NCBI GenBank assembly: GCA_039197885.1 | Contig: JBCCTY010000014.1 | Coordinates: 1-30,090, forward strand | Reading direction: 5' to 3' | DNA length: 30,090 nt | From: JBCBSZ01 sp039197885 | GTDB taxonomy: Bacteria; Actinomycetota; Acidimicrobiia; Acidimicrobiales; Poriferisodalaceae | Part shown: piece by piece, positions 7,488 to 17,047 of the stretch | How the letters are laid out: each line of letters begins with the position of its first letter | Numbering within the stretch: position 1 is the stretch's first letter | Position numbers and translations under genes: made by a program | Notes under the pieces: model-generated | Databases searched by the model: none | Told to the model about the DNA's origin: nothing | Seen by the model: the letters and a program-made list of their open reading frames with translations, nothing else

Positions 7488-8885
7488 TCAGCGACCCCGG
7501 TAGCTGGCCCGGGCGCCGATGGCGTCCTTGTTGAGCCGCTTCGACAGGTGGAGACCCTCCAACACCAGCTCGGTGGCGCTGGCGACGGCGGCCGGCGACT
7601 CGTCGTCGGTCAGCTCACGGACGAGGTCGCGGAGGGCGGGCACCTCCTCGAGGAGGCGGACGTACTCGTCGGAGGGCACGTCGTCGCCGACGTGGACGAC
7701 CCGGCCCGCCTCGAAGGCGTCGACGATCGGCTTGGTCCGCTCCGGACCGAAGTAGCCCTTGAAGACGGTGAGCACCGCTCCCTGCAGGAGGTTCTCGATG
7801 ATGGCGCCCTCGCGTCCGTCGTCGAGGGTGTCGAGCTCGACCTTGCCGGCCGTCGACGACATGATCGCCTCGAGGTCCGAGACCCGTGGCACGACGCGGG
7901 TCTCACCCCGCCGCAGCGAGCGACGCGTGGCGTTGGCGACGAGCGTCTCGTAGTTGGCCACCGAGAGCCGCACCGACACGCCGGAGCGCTGGTTGACGTG
8001 GCTCGACCCGCGGGCGAGATGGGTGAACTGCACGACGATCTCGGTCATGAAGTCGGGCACGGAGACGTCGACGCCGTCGGCGGCCAGCGGGCGAGCCTCC
8101 TGGAGGACGATCTCGGCCTCGGTCTCGACCTCGAGCGGGTAGTGGGTGCGGATCTGGGCGCCGAAGCGGTCCTTCAGCGGGGTGATCATCCGACCGCGGT
8201 TGGTGTAGTCCTCCGGGTTCGCCGAGGCGACGAGGACGACGTCGAGCGGGAGCCGGATCTTGTAGCCCCGGATCTGGACGTCGCGCTCCTCGAGCACGTT
8301 GAGCAGACCCACCTGGATGCGCTCGGCGAGGTCGGGCAGCTCGTTGATGGCGAACACGCCCCGGTTGGTGCGGGGAACCAGTCCGTAGTGGAGCGTCAGC
8401 TCGTCGGAGAGGTAGCGACCCTCGGCGACCTTGATGGGGTCGACCTCGCCGATGAGGTCGGCGACGGAGGTGTCGGGGGTCGCGAGCTTCTCGCCGAAGC
8501 GGAGGTCCCGGTGGACCCAGGCGATCGGTGCGTCGTCGCCCCGCTCCTCGATGAGCTGGCGGGCATGGGCCGACACCGGGTGGTACGGATCGTCGTTGAT
8601 CTCGGAGCCCTCGACGACCGGCATCCACTCGTCGAGCAGGCCCACGAGCGAGCGGATCATGCGGGTCTTGGCCTGACCCCGCTCGCCCAGGAAGATGATG
8701 TCGTGCCCGGCGAGCAGCGCGTTCTCGACCTGGGGGAGCACGGTCTCCTCGTAGCCGAGGACGCCGTCGACGAGTGACTCACCGGCCTGGATGCGCCGCA
8801 CGGCGTTGCGGCGGATCTCCTCCTTGACCGGCACCGACTCCCAGCCGGCTGCCCTCAGCTCCCCCAACGTGCTCGGTCGATCCAT
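7488..8885 (-). CDS. MoxR/magnesium-chelatase-like AAA+ ATPase, Rv0958-like
   Basis: A 465-residue AAA+ ATPase. It has a Walker A variant GERGQAKT (residues 67-74), a Walker B-like strand VFAINE (177-182) with Asn in the usual Asp position, sensor-1 SANPEDYTNRG (221-231), and an arginine-finger candidate in PLKDRFG. The GxxGxxKT loop, the INELPDL segment and the length agree with M. tuberculosis Rv0958 (about 459 aa), annotated there as a magnesium-chelatase-like protein. No bacteriochlorophyll genes are nearby, so a chaperone role with the VWA protein at 1318-3360 is more likely than pigment synthesis. The ATG lies 6 bases after a TAGGTT -10 box (leaderless). The repeat-protein gene follows about 100 bases downstream with its own promoter. 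Confidence 0.9.
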   Translation of the reverse strand: MDRPSTLGELRAAGWESVPVKEEIRRNAVRRIQAGESLVDGVLGYEETVLPQVENALLAGHDIIFLGERGQAKTRMIRSLVGLLDEWMPVVEGSEINDDPYHPVSAHARQLIEERGDDAPIAWVHRDLRFGEKLATPDTSVADLIGEVDPIKVAEGRYLSDELTLHYGLVPRTNRGVFAINELPDLAERIQVGLLNVLEERDVQIRGYKIRLPLDVVLVASANPEDYTNRGRMITPLKDRFGAQIRTHYPLEVETEAEIVLQEARPLAADGVDVSVPDFMTEIVVQFTHLARGSSHVNQRSGVSVRLSVANYETLVANATRRSLRRGETRVVPRVSDLEAIMSSTAGKVELDTLDDGREGAIIENLLQGAVLTVFKGYFGPERTKPIVDAFEAGRVVHVGDDVPSDEYVRLLEEVPALRDLVRELTDDESPAAVASATELVLEGLHLSKRLNKDAIGARASYRGR

Positions 8886-8891
8886 GGCCTC

Positions 8892-8897
8892 AACCTA
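8892..8897 (-). promoter_or_regulatory. -10 box (TAGGTT) of the MoxR gene, leaderless
   Basis: TAGGTT on the minus strand is followed by 6 bases and the ATG at 8885, the same geometry as at the VWA gene. Confidence 0.55.
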
Positions 8898-8978
8898 TCG
8901 GTGGTGGCGGCGGGCGGGCCTCGCGACGAGCCGACGAATCGAGCCGACCGATCCGCTCCCGGGTCATGGCGCCGGCAC

Positions 8979-8984
8979 TACGGT
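8979..8984 (+). promoter_or_regulatory. -10 box (TACGGT) of the GH2-fold gene, leaderless
   Basis: TACGGT is followed by 8 bases and a GTG at 8993. It lies inside the reading frame that begins with the ATG at 8966, which argues that the real start is 8993 rather than 8966. Confidence 0.5.
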
Positions 8985-8992
8985 CGCCGTCC

Positions 8993-11188
8993 GTGGTCGG
9001 GAGCGCGCATCATCGGGACCGGATCGACCTCTCCGGTCCGTGGCGCGCCCGTCCCGCCGACGACGAGGTCCGCCGGGAGGGCCGCGAGCTCGGGCTCGAC
9101 GATGCCGGCTGGACGGACCTCCCGGTGCCGGGCCACTGGGCCGACACCGAGGCCTTCGTCGCGACCGACGGGCCGCTGCTGTACCGCAACCGCTTCGCCC
9201 TCGACCCGTCCGATCGCGCGGCCGCAGCGACGACCGATCGCTGGTGGCTCGTGCTCGACGGTGCCGTCGCGCAGTCCGAGCTGTGGTTCGACGGCGCCTA
9301 CCTCGGCCCGACCGAGGGCTACTTCTCGCCCCACGCCTTCGAGGTGACCCACCACGTCGCCGAGCGATCCGAGCACGTCGTCGCCGTCGAGGTGGCGTGC
9401 CCGACCCCGGGCGACCGATCGTCGAAGCGCCTCCTCACCGGCTGCCTCCAGGACTCCGAGCTGATCGACCCGGCCTGGAACCCCGGCGGGATCTGGCGGC
9501 CGGTGCGCCTGGAACGGACCGGGCCGGTGCGGATCGAGCGGCTGCGCGTCGTGTGCCACCGTGCCCGGGCCGATCGCGCCGAGCTCCGTCTCCACGCCCG
9601 ACTGCTGGCCGATCGGCCCACCGTCGTGCGATTGCGGACGCTGCTCGACCCTGCCGCCGACGTCCGGGGCACCGGCTCGATCGTCACCGAGGAGGCCGAG
9701 CACCCGTTGGCGGCCGGCGAGAACCTCGTCGACTGGCGGATCACCGTCGAGGAACCGGCGCTGTGGTGGCCACGGGCGCTCGGGGAGCAGGCGCTCCACG
9801 ATCTGCGCGTCGAGGCGGTCGTCGACGGCGAGACGTCCCACGTCCGCAAGCGCCGCACCGGCCTGCGACGGGTGGAGCTCGACGACTGGATCGCGAAGGT
9901 GAACGGCGAGCGCCTCTTCCTCAAGGGCGCGATCCTGCCGCCGTCGAAGCGTTCCCTCGCCGACGTCACCGACGCCGACCTCCAGCGTGACCTCGACCTG
10001 GCCGTCACCGCCGGCCTCGATCTGCTCCGGGTCCACACCCACGTCGCCCGCCCCGAGCTCTACCGACGTGCCGACGAGATCGGGATGCTGCTGTGGCAGG
10101 ACCTCCCGATGACCCGGGGCATGGCCCGAGGGGTGCGCCGGGCAGCGGCGCGCCAGGCGGCCGACCTCGTCGACCTGCTCGCGCACCACCCGTCGATCCT
10201 GCTGTGGTGCGGCCACGACGAGCCAGACGGACGGACCCCCGACCCGGCGACGGTCGCCGAGGCCGCCGGCCGGCGACGTCGACGCCGACGCGAGCTCCTC
10301 GCCCAGGAGCTGCCGAGCTGGAACCGCACGATCCTCGATCGGACCGTCGCCCGGGCGCTGCGCGGCGCCGACGGCAGCCGACCCGTCATCGCCCACGCCG
10401 GAGTCCTCCCCCACCCTCCCCAGCTCGCCGGGACCGACACCCACCTCTGGCTGGGCTGGGAGGGCGGGGACGAGGCCGACCTCGGGCGGCTCGCTGCGAG
10501 CCTGCCCCGGTTGGTGCGCTTCGTCGGGGCGTTCGGGGCCCAGTCGATCCCCGACTCCGACGACTTCCTCGAGCCCGATCGGTGGCCGGAGCTCGACTGG
10601 TCGCGCCTCTCCGAGCACCACGGCATGCGACGCGGCCTGCTCGAACGCCGGGCCCCCAGCGACCACCACGACAGCGTCGCGTCGTGGGCCGCGGCCACCC
10701 AGCGCTCCCAGGCCCAGCTCGTCCGCCACTACGTCGAGACCCTGCGTCGGCTGAAGTACCGCCCGACCGGCGGCTTCTGCGTGCACTGCCTCGTCGACGC
10801 CCAGCCGGCGGTGTCGACGAGCCTCGTCGACCACCGCCGGGTCCCCAAGCTCGCCTACGAGGCGCTGCGCGAGGCCTGCCGACCCGTGATCGTGCTGACC
10901 GATCCGCTCCCCGCCTCCCTGCCCGCCGGTGAGCGCCTCCGACTCGACGTGCACGTCGTCAGCGACCTGCGCCACCCCCTCGACGACGTCGAGGTCACCG
11001 CCCACCTCACCGTCGACGACACCTCCGAGACGTGGCGGTGGATCGGCTCACTGCCGGCGGACGACGTCGTCCGCATCGGCAGCCTCGACCACCGGCTCCC
11101 CGACGACGGCGAGGAGCTCCACCTCCGACTCGTCCTGCGCACCCCCGACGAGGTCCTCGAGCGGGTCGAGCGCGCCACGTTGGTCTGA
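8993..11188 (+). CDS. Glycoside hydrolase family 2 (beta-mannosidase-like) protein, catalytic nucleophile missing
   Basis: A 731-residue cytoplasmic protein with GH2 layout: an N-terminal sugar-binding jelly roll opening with IDLSGPWRARPADD, an Ig-like sandwich (~residues 180-290), a TIM barrel (~300-600) beginning around NGERLFLKGA, and a C-terminal beta domain. In beta-mannosidases the acid/base lies in a W.G.NE motif; here it reads WCGHDEP with Glu410. The nucleophile normally sits in F(V/S)SEFG.QS.P; here it reads FVGAFGAQSIP, with Ala513 (GCG at 10529-10531) where Glu is expected. If aligned correctly the enzyme cannot perform retaining hydrolysis and may be a binding or regulatory pseudo-enzyme. 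The frame is otherwise intact with no stops, so this is not simple decay. It stands alone between the MoxR gene and the sdh operon. Confidence 0.8.
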   Translation: MVGSAHHRDRIDLSGPWRARPADDEVRREGRELGLDDAGWTDLPVPGHWADTEAFVATDGPLLYRNRFALDPSDRAAAATTDRWWLVLDGAVAQSELWFDGAYLGPTEGYFSPHAFEVTHHVAERSEHVVAVEVACPTPGDRSSKRLLTGCLQDSELIDPAWNPGGIWRPVRLERTGPVRIERLRVVCHRARADRAELRLHARLLADRPTVVRLRTLLDPAADVRGTGSIVTEEAEHPLAAGENLVDWRITVEEPALWWPRALGEQALHDLRVEAVVDGETSHVRKRRTGLRRVELDDWIAKVNGERLFLKGAILPPSKRSLADVTDADLQRDLDLAVTAGLDLLRVHTHVARPELYRRADEIGMLLWQDLPMTRGMARGVRRAAARQAADLVDLLAHHPSILLWCGHDEPDGRTPDPATVAEAAGRRRRRRRELLAQELPSWNRTILDRTVARALRGADGSRPVIAHAGVLPHPPQLAGTDTHLWLGWEGGDEADLGRLAASLPRLVRFVGAFGAQSIPDSDDFLEPDRWPELDWSRLSEHHGMRRGLLERRAPSDHHDSVASWAAATQRSQAQLVRHYVETLRRLKYRPTGGFCVHCLVDAQPAVSTSLVDHRRVPKLAYEALREACRPVIVLTDPLPASLPAGERLRLDVHVVSDLRHPLDDVEVTAHLTVDDTSETWRWIGSLPADDVVRIGSLDHRLPDDGEELHLRLVLRTPDEVLERVERATLV

Positions 11189-11242
11189 CCTCCCCGCCAA
11201 CGGTCCGGGGCGGTCAGCGGGCACGGCGGGCGGGGCCGGAGG

Positions 11243-11272
11243 TTCGCACCCCCGGGGGCGCGGCGGTACCGT
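11243..11272 (+). promoter_or_regulatory. Probable promoter of the sdhCAB operon
   Basis: A -10 box TACCGT (11267-11272) is preceded by 18 bases and a -35-like TTCGCA (11243-11248). The spacer opens with a perfect 10-base palindrome CCCCCGGGGG (11249-11258). Expected transcription start is near 11280, leaving a leader of about 85 bases to the chosen sdhC start. The rest of 11189-11344 is GC-rich with no clear hairpin terminator for the upstream gene. Confidence 0.45.
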
Positions 11273-11365
11273 CGAGATGGAGTAGGTGCTCCCCGCCAGG
11301 TCGCTTCCCGGCCCGGACGGGCGCAGCGCCGACCTCTCGCCCCGATGACGAGCGCGGAGAACACG

Positions 11366-12187
11366 ATGGTCGCACCGACGCAGGAACGGCGGATCCGCCG
11401 TCCCGAGCCGCCGCGGCGAGCGCCACGCAAGGCACTCCCGTGGCCGCTGAACATCTACCAGACGGCGGTCGGCAAGAAGTGGGTCATGGCGATCACCGGG
11501 CTCGGGCTGATCGGCTTCGTGCTCGCCCACATGGCCGGCAACCTGAAGCTCTACCTGGGCGCCGAGGACATCTACGACTACGGCGTGTTCCTCAAGGAGA
11601 TGGGCTCACCGATCCTCCCCAAGACCCACCTGCTCTGGATCCTGCGGGCGGGCCTGCTGGCGATGTTCGTCCTGCACATCCACAGCGCCTACACGCTGAC
11701 CCGCATGAACGCGGTGTCGAACCCGAAGGCCAACGTGACCGGCCAGAAGACCTACGACGGCGGCCAGGAGTTCGCCGCGGCCAACTTCGCGTCGCGGTCG
11801 ATGCGCTGGACCGGCATCATCATCGCCCTCTACGTCATCTTCCACCTCTTCGACCTGACGTGGGGGGCCACGAGCGACGAGTGGGTCAAGGGCGACCACT
11901 ACAACAACATCGTCGACAGCTTCCAGCGGGTCCCAGTGGCAGCGATCTACATCGTCGCCAACGTGGCGCTCGCGGTCCACATCTTCCACGGGGCGTGGTC
12001 GATGTTCCAGAGCCTCGGCGTCACCAGCCCGCAGTACAACCACCTCCGCCGCTACGTCGCCTACGGCATCTCGGCCGTGATCCTCATCGGCAACGTCAGC
12101 TTCCCGATCGCGGTGCTCCTGGGCATCGTCGATCACGTCGAACCGACCTACCTCGAGGACGCCTCGGCGCTCCTCTCCCTGATCTGA
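11366..12187 (+). CDS. sdhC: Succinate dehydrogenase cytochrome b subunit (type B, b558 family)
   Basis: The membrane anchor of complex II: five hydrophobic segments that hold heme b and pass electrons from SdhB to the quinone. After a basic proline/arginine-rich N-terminus it has KKWVMAITGLGLIGFVLAHM, then LHIHSAYTLTR, VIFHLFDLTW, LAVHIFHGAWS and a last helix near AVILIGNVSFPIAVLL. The conserved histidines in helices 1, 2, 3 and 4 are the likely heme ligands. One large subunit with no separate SdhD is the type B plan found in Bacillus, Bacteroidetes and actinobacterial Sdh1. The frame also has an ATG at 11345 with no ribosome binding site; the ATG at 11366 has GGAGA six bases ahead (11356-11360) and is preferred. 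First gene of the operon; sdhA follows 16 bases downstream. Confidence 0.9.
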   Translation: MVAPTQERRIRRPEPPRRAPRKALPWPLNIYQTAVGKKWVMAITGLGLIGFVLAHMAGNLKLYLGAEDIYDYGVFLKEMGSPILPKTHLLWILRAGLLAMFVLHIHSAYTLTRMNAVSNPKANVTGQKTYDGGQEFAAANFASRSMRWTGIIIALYVIFHLFDLTWGATSDEWVKGDHYNNIVDSFQRVPVAAIYIVANVALAVHIFHGAWSMFQSLGVTSPQYNHLRRYVAYGISAVILIGNVSFPIAVLLGIVDHVEPTYLEDASALLSLI

Positions 12188-12203
12188 GCGAGGAGCAGCA
12201 ACG

Positions 12204-14125
<1,922 letters not shown>

Positions 14126-14129
<4 letters not shown>

Positions 14130-14905
14130 GCGGGAAGACCCTGAACCTGACGCTGAAGGTCTGGCGCCAGGCCGGCCCGGACGAGCCAGGCCGCTTCGAG
14201 ACCTACGACGCGCCCGACATCAAGGACGACATGTCGTTCCTCGAGATGCTCGACGTCGTCAACGAACGGCTCCTCGAGGCCGGCACCGAGCCGATCATCT
14301 TCGAGTCCGACTGCCGCGAGGGCATCTGCGGCACCTGCAGCCTCATGATCAACGGCCGGGCCCACGGCCCGGTCAAGGGAGCAGCGGCCTGCCAGGTCCA
14401 CATGCGGGTGTTCGCCGACGGCGACACGATCACCGTCGAGCCGTGGCGTGCTGCCGGGTTCCCGATCATCAAGGACTGTGCCGTGAACCGGTCGGCCTTC
14501 GATCGCATCATCGAATCGGGCGGCTACATCTCGGCACCCACCGGTGCGGCGCCCGACGCCAACCTGCAGCTCATCCCGAAGGACGCGGCCGATGCCGCCA
14601 TGGACGCCGCCGCGTGCATCGGCTGCGGCGCCTGCGTGGCGGCCTGCCCGAACTCGGCGGCGCAGCTGTTCACGTCGGCGAAGGTCTCCCACCTCGGCCT
14701 GCTGCCCCAGGGGCAGGCCGAGCGCTACCGCCGGGTGCAGAGCATGGTCGACACCATGGAGCAGTTCTTCGGCTCGTGCACCAACCACGGTGAGTGCGAG
14801 GAGGCGTGCCCGAAGGAGATCTCGATCGACTTCATCGCCATGATGAACCGCGACTACGTCGCCTCGCTCACCAAGAACCGCAAGCTCGCCGCCCAACGCC
14901 GCTGA
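14126..14905 (+). CDS. sdhB: Succinate dehydrogenase iron-sulfur subunit
   Basis: A 259-residue electron-transfer subunit linking the SdhA flavin to the membrane quinone site. The N-terminal ferredoxin domain binds [2Fe-2S] through C63, C68 and C71 of CREGICGTC plus a later cysteine (about C89). The C-terminal domain carries the [4Fe-4S] motif CIGCGAC...CP (C164, C167, C170, with C174) and the [3Fe-4S]-type set C218, C224, C228 in CTNHGECEEACP. It begins with GTG overlapping the sdhA stop (GTGA). The gene ends 12 bases from the end of the convergent purK gene, with no obvious terminator hairpin in that gap. Confidence 0.95.
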
Positions 14906-14917
14906 GGCCGACGGCGC

Positions 14918-16069
14918 TCACAGTGCGGAACGCACCCCGAGCGCGAGCTCGATGGCGGCTGCCTGATCGTCGGCGATGACGGTCAGGTGCCCCATCTTGC
15001 GACCGGGCCGAGGCTCGGCCTTGCCGTAGAGGTGCAGCTTCGCGGCCGGCTCGCCGAGCACCAGTGACCAGCGAGGCTCGCGACGTCCGTCCCCGCTGGA
15101 ACCGAACCACCGGTCGCCGAGCAGATTGACCATAGCCGACGCCGGTGCGGTCATCTCGGTCGGTCCGAGCGGGGCGTCGGTCACCGCACGGACCTGCTGC
15201 TCGAACTGGCTCGTGCGGCTGGCGTCGAGGGTCCAGTGCCCGCTGTTGTGCGGCCGGGGCGCGAGCTCGTTGACGAGGAGCCGGTCAGCCCCGTCGGCGC
15301 CGGCCACGACGAACAGCTCGACGGCGAGCACGCCCACGTAGTCGAGGACCTCGGCGACGCCCGCGGCGAGCGCGACCGCATCGGCGGCCAGCGCGTCGCC
15401 GATGCGGGCAGGGACGACGGTCAGGTCGAGGACACCGTCGACGTGCACGTTCTCGGCGACCGGCCACGTGGCGAGTCGGCCGTCGGAGGTGCGGGCCACG
15501 AGGACGCTGAGCTCGAGCCGGAGATCGAGCAACGCCTCGACGACGCAGTCGACCGCACCGAGCTCGGCATGGGCGGCGGCTCGCTCCGACCGACTCGCGA
15601 TGCGACGTTGCCCCTTGCCGTCGTAGCCGAGTCGTGCGGTCTTCACCACGGCGGGACCGGTCACCCGTTCGGACGCCCGGTCACCGGCCAGCACGTCGTA
15701 CGGGCCGACCGGGAAGTCGTGCCCGACCAGGAAGTCCTTCTCGGCGATCCGATCCTGGGCGACGGCGACCGCTGCCGCTCCCGGCGCGACCCGGACCCGT
15801 CCGGCGAGGATCTCCAGGGTCGTGGCGGGGGGGTTCTCGAACTCCGTGGTGACGACGTCGCACGAGGACGCCAACGCGGCGACGGCATCCGGGTCGTCGT
15901 AGGCCGCCACCAGGTGCTCGCCGGCGACGACCCCGGCCGGTGCCGACTGGTCGGGGTCGAGCACCACCGTCCGGTAGCCCATCACCGTCGCGGCGAGCAC
16001 GGCGTAGCGACCGAGCTGGCCGCCGCCGAGCACCCCGATCGTCGCAGGAGGGGTCACCGGGGACCTCAC
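14918..16069 (-). CDS. purK: N5-carboxyaminoimidazole ribonucleotide synthase
   Basis: A 383-residue ATP-grasp enzyme that converts AIR, ATP and bicarbonate to N5-CAIR in purine synthesis. Visible landmarks are the N-terminal GVLGGGQLGRYAVLAA nucleotide-fold start, the TTEFENPP segment, the ATP-grasp loop in ARLGYDGKGQ, the PVAENVH strand, and the metal/ATP-binding end LLVNELAPRPHNSGHWT. Length is normal for the family. The GTG start at 16069 overlaps the purE stop by 4 bases (GTGA), so purK is translated from the purE transcript. A few residues (MRSPVTPPA) precede the conserved TIGVLGGG. Confidence 0.93.
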   Translation of the reverse strand: MRSPVTPPATIGVLGGGQLGRYAVLAATVMGYRTVVLDPDQSAPAGVVAGEHLVAAYDDPDAVAALASSCDVVTTEFENPPATTLEILAGRVRVAPGAAAVAVAQDRIAEKDFLVGHDFPVGPYDVLAGDRASERVTGPAVVKTARLGYDGKGQRRIASRSERAAAHAELGAVDCVVEALLDLRLELSVLVARTSDGRLATWPVAENVHVDGVLDLTVVPARIGDALAADAVALAAGVAEVLDYVGVLAVELFVVAGADGADRLLVNELAPRPHNSGHWTLDASRTSQFEQQVRAVTDAPLGPTEMTAPASAMVNLLGDRWFGSSGDGRREPRWSLVLGEPAAKLHLYGKAEPRPGRKMGHLTVIADDQAAAIELALGVRSAL

Positions 16070-16560
16070 GGCGGGGGGAGCACCGACCCGGCCGCGAGGT
16101 CGCGGCGTTCCGAGCGGTACTCGGCGAGCGCTGTAGCGAGGGCCCCGTCGTCAGCCGCGAGCATCGCCACGGCGAACAGCGCCGCGTTGGTCGCTCCCGC
16201 CTCGCCGATCGCGAAGGTCGCCGTCGGGACGCCGGCCGGCATCTGGACGATCGAGTAGAGCGAGTCCTGACCGGAGAGGTGGCGGGACGGCACCGGCACG
16301 CCCAGGACGGGCACGATCGTCTTCGCGGCCAGCATGCCCGGGAGGTGTGCCGCCCCTCCGGCACCGGCGATGATCGCCCGGAGGCCGCGCTCGCGGGCCT
16401 GCTCGGCGTAGGCGAACATCTCGTCGGGCATCCGGTGGGCGCTCACCACCTCGGCCTCGTGGGACACCTCGAAGCGGTCGAGCACCTCGACGGCGCGCAC
16501 CATCGTGGGCCAGTCGCTCGACGAACCCATCACGACGCCGACGACGGGGGCCTCGGTCAC
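16066..16560 (-). CDS. purE: N5-carboxyaminoimidazole ribonucleotide mutase
   Basis: A 164-residue class I PurE that converts N5-CAIR from PurK into CAIR. The phosphate/ribose loop GSSSDW and the active-site SAHRMPD are present near the N-terminus, followed by IAGAGGAAHLPGM and the GVPVPSRHLSGQDSL segment. It is the first gene of a two-gene purE-purK operon with a 4-base overlap. The GTG start lies 8 bases after a TAGGCT -10 box, so the mRNA is probably leaderless. No PurR-like or riboswitch-like structure is visible upstream; only about 100 bases separate it from the divergent lipoprotein gene. Confidence 0.94.
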   Translation of the reverse strand: MTEAPVVGVVMGSSSDWPTMVRAVEVLDRFEVSHEAEVVSAHRMPDEMFAYAEQARERGLRAIIAGAGGAAHLPGMLAAKTIVPVLGVPVPSRHLSGQDSLYSIVQMPAGVPTATFAIGEAGATNAALFAVAMLAADDGALATALAEYRSERRDLAAGSVLPPP

Positions 16561-16568
16561 GGGTGCCG

Positions 16569-16574
16569 AGCCTA
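16569..16574 (-). promoter_or_regulatory. -10 box (TAGGCT) of purEK, leaderless
   Basis: TAGGCT on the minus strand, 8 bases, then the purE GTG at 16560. Confidence 0.55.
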
Positions 16575-16624
16575 CGACAGGCCCATGGGGACCACGGGCC
16601 GAATCCCCCCGACCGGGGAACGGC

Positions 16625-16630
16625 TACCGT
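16625..16630 (+). promoter_or_regulatory. -10 box (TACCGT) of the PKD-like lipoprotein gene
   Basis: TACCGT lies 30 bases before the ATG at 16661. A strong GGGAGG ribosome binding site (16650-16655) sits 5 bases before the ATG, so this transcript has a short conventional leader. Confidence 0.5.
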
Positions 16631-16660
16631 CGAGGTCCGGCATCGACACGGGAGGCGGCC

Positions 16661-17038
16661 ATGCGCGGACGGGGGGCGATCGCGGCGGGAGCGCTCGTGC
16701 TCGCGGTGGGTGCGGCGGCGTGCAGCGACGACGATCGTGGGCTCCCCGTGGCGGTGGCACCGGAGGACTTCAGCGTGCCGGTCGGTGAGGCCCCGACCTT
16801 CGACGGCTGCGCCTCGACCGGCGAGATCGTCAACTACGCCTGGACGATCCGCGAGACCCCCTCGAACATGGCCGACGACGTCAACAAGCCCCTCCGCGAG
16901 CAGGAGGAGAGCTGCGAGTTCACGCTCGAGAGCAACATGATCGTCGACGAGGTCGGCACCTGGGTCATCGAGCTCGAGGTCAGCGACGCCCAGGGGACCG
17001 CCAGCACCGACACCGTCCGGGTCGAGGTGACGGGGTAG
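16661..17038 (+). CDS. Small PKD/Ig-like lipoprotein
   Basis: A 125-residue predicted lipoprotein. The ATG at 16661 gives the signal MRGRGAIAAGALVLAVG followed by lipobox AAAC, with Cys21 as the lipidated residue. The mature part is one beta-sandwich domain resembling PKD/Ig-like folds: a YAWTI strand, two cysteines (in FDGCAS and ESCEF) that could form a disulfide, and a closing VSDAQGTASTDTVRVEV strand pair typical of PKD domains. The frame stays open upstream to 16505, but that extension would remove the signal peptide. It is a single gene with its own promoter, converging on the glycosyltransferase gene at 17048. The function is unknown; small PKD domains commonly mediate binding at the cell surface. 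Confidence 0.75.
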   Translation: MRGRGAIAAGALVLAVGAAACSDDDRGLPVAVAPEDFSVPVGEAPTFDGCASTGEIVNYAWTIRETPSNMADDVNKPLREQEESCEFTLESNMIVDEVGTWVIELEVSDAQGTASTDTVRVEVTG

Positions 17039-17047
17039 CGCCCGAGC

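Noticed and set aside
5224..7503. 759-codon open frame on the plus strand opposite the repeat protein
   Set aside because: The repetitive V/D/G/H-rich text merely mirrors the coding repeats of the minus-strand gene, which has a signal peptide and FnIII domain.
7488..8885. MoxR gene as a true magnesium chelatase subunit (bchI/chlI)
   Set aside because: No pigment-synthesis genes nearby, and the sequence matches the Rv0958-like group rather than BchI.
8978..11005. 675-codon minus-strand frame opposite the GH2-fold gene
   Set aside because: No domain or start signal; the plus frame shows a recognisable GH2 fold throughout.
11277..11285. ATG-GAG-TAG minimal ORF just after the sdh -10 box
   Set aside because: It sits only 4 bases from the box, closer than the 6-8 seen elsewhere, so it is probably chance.
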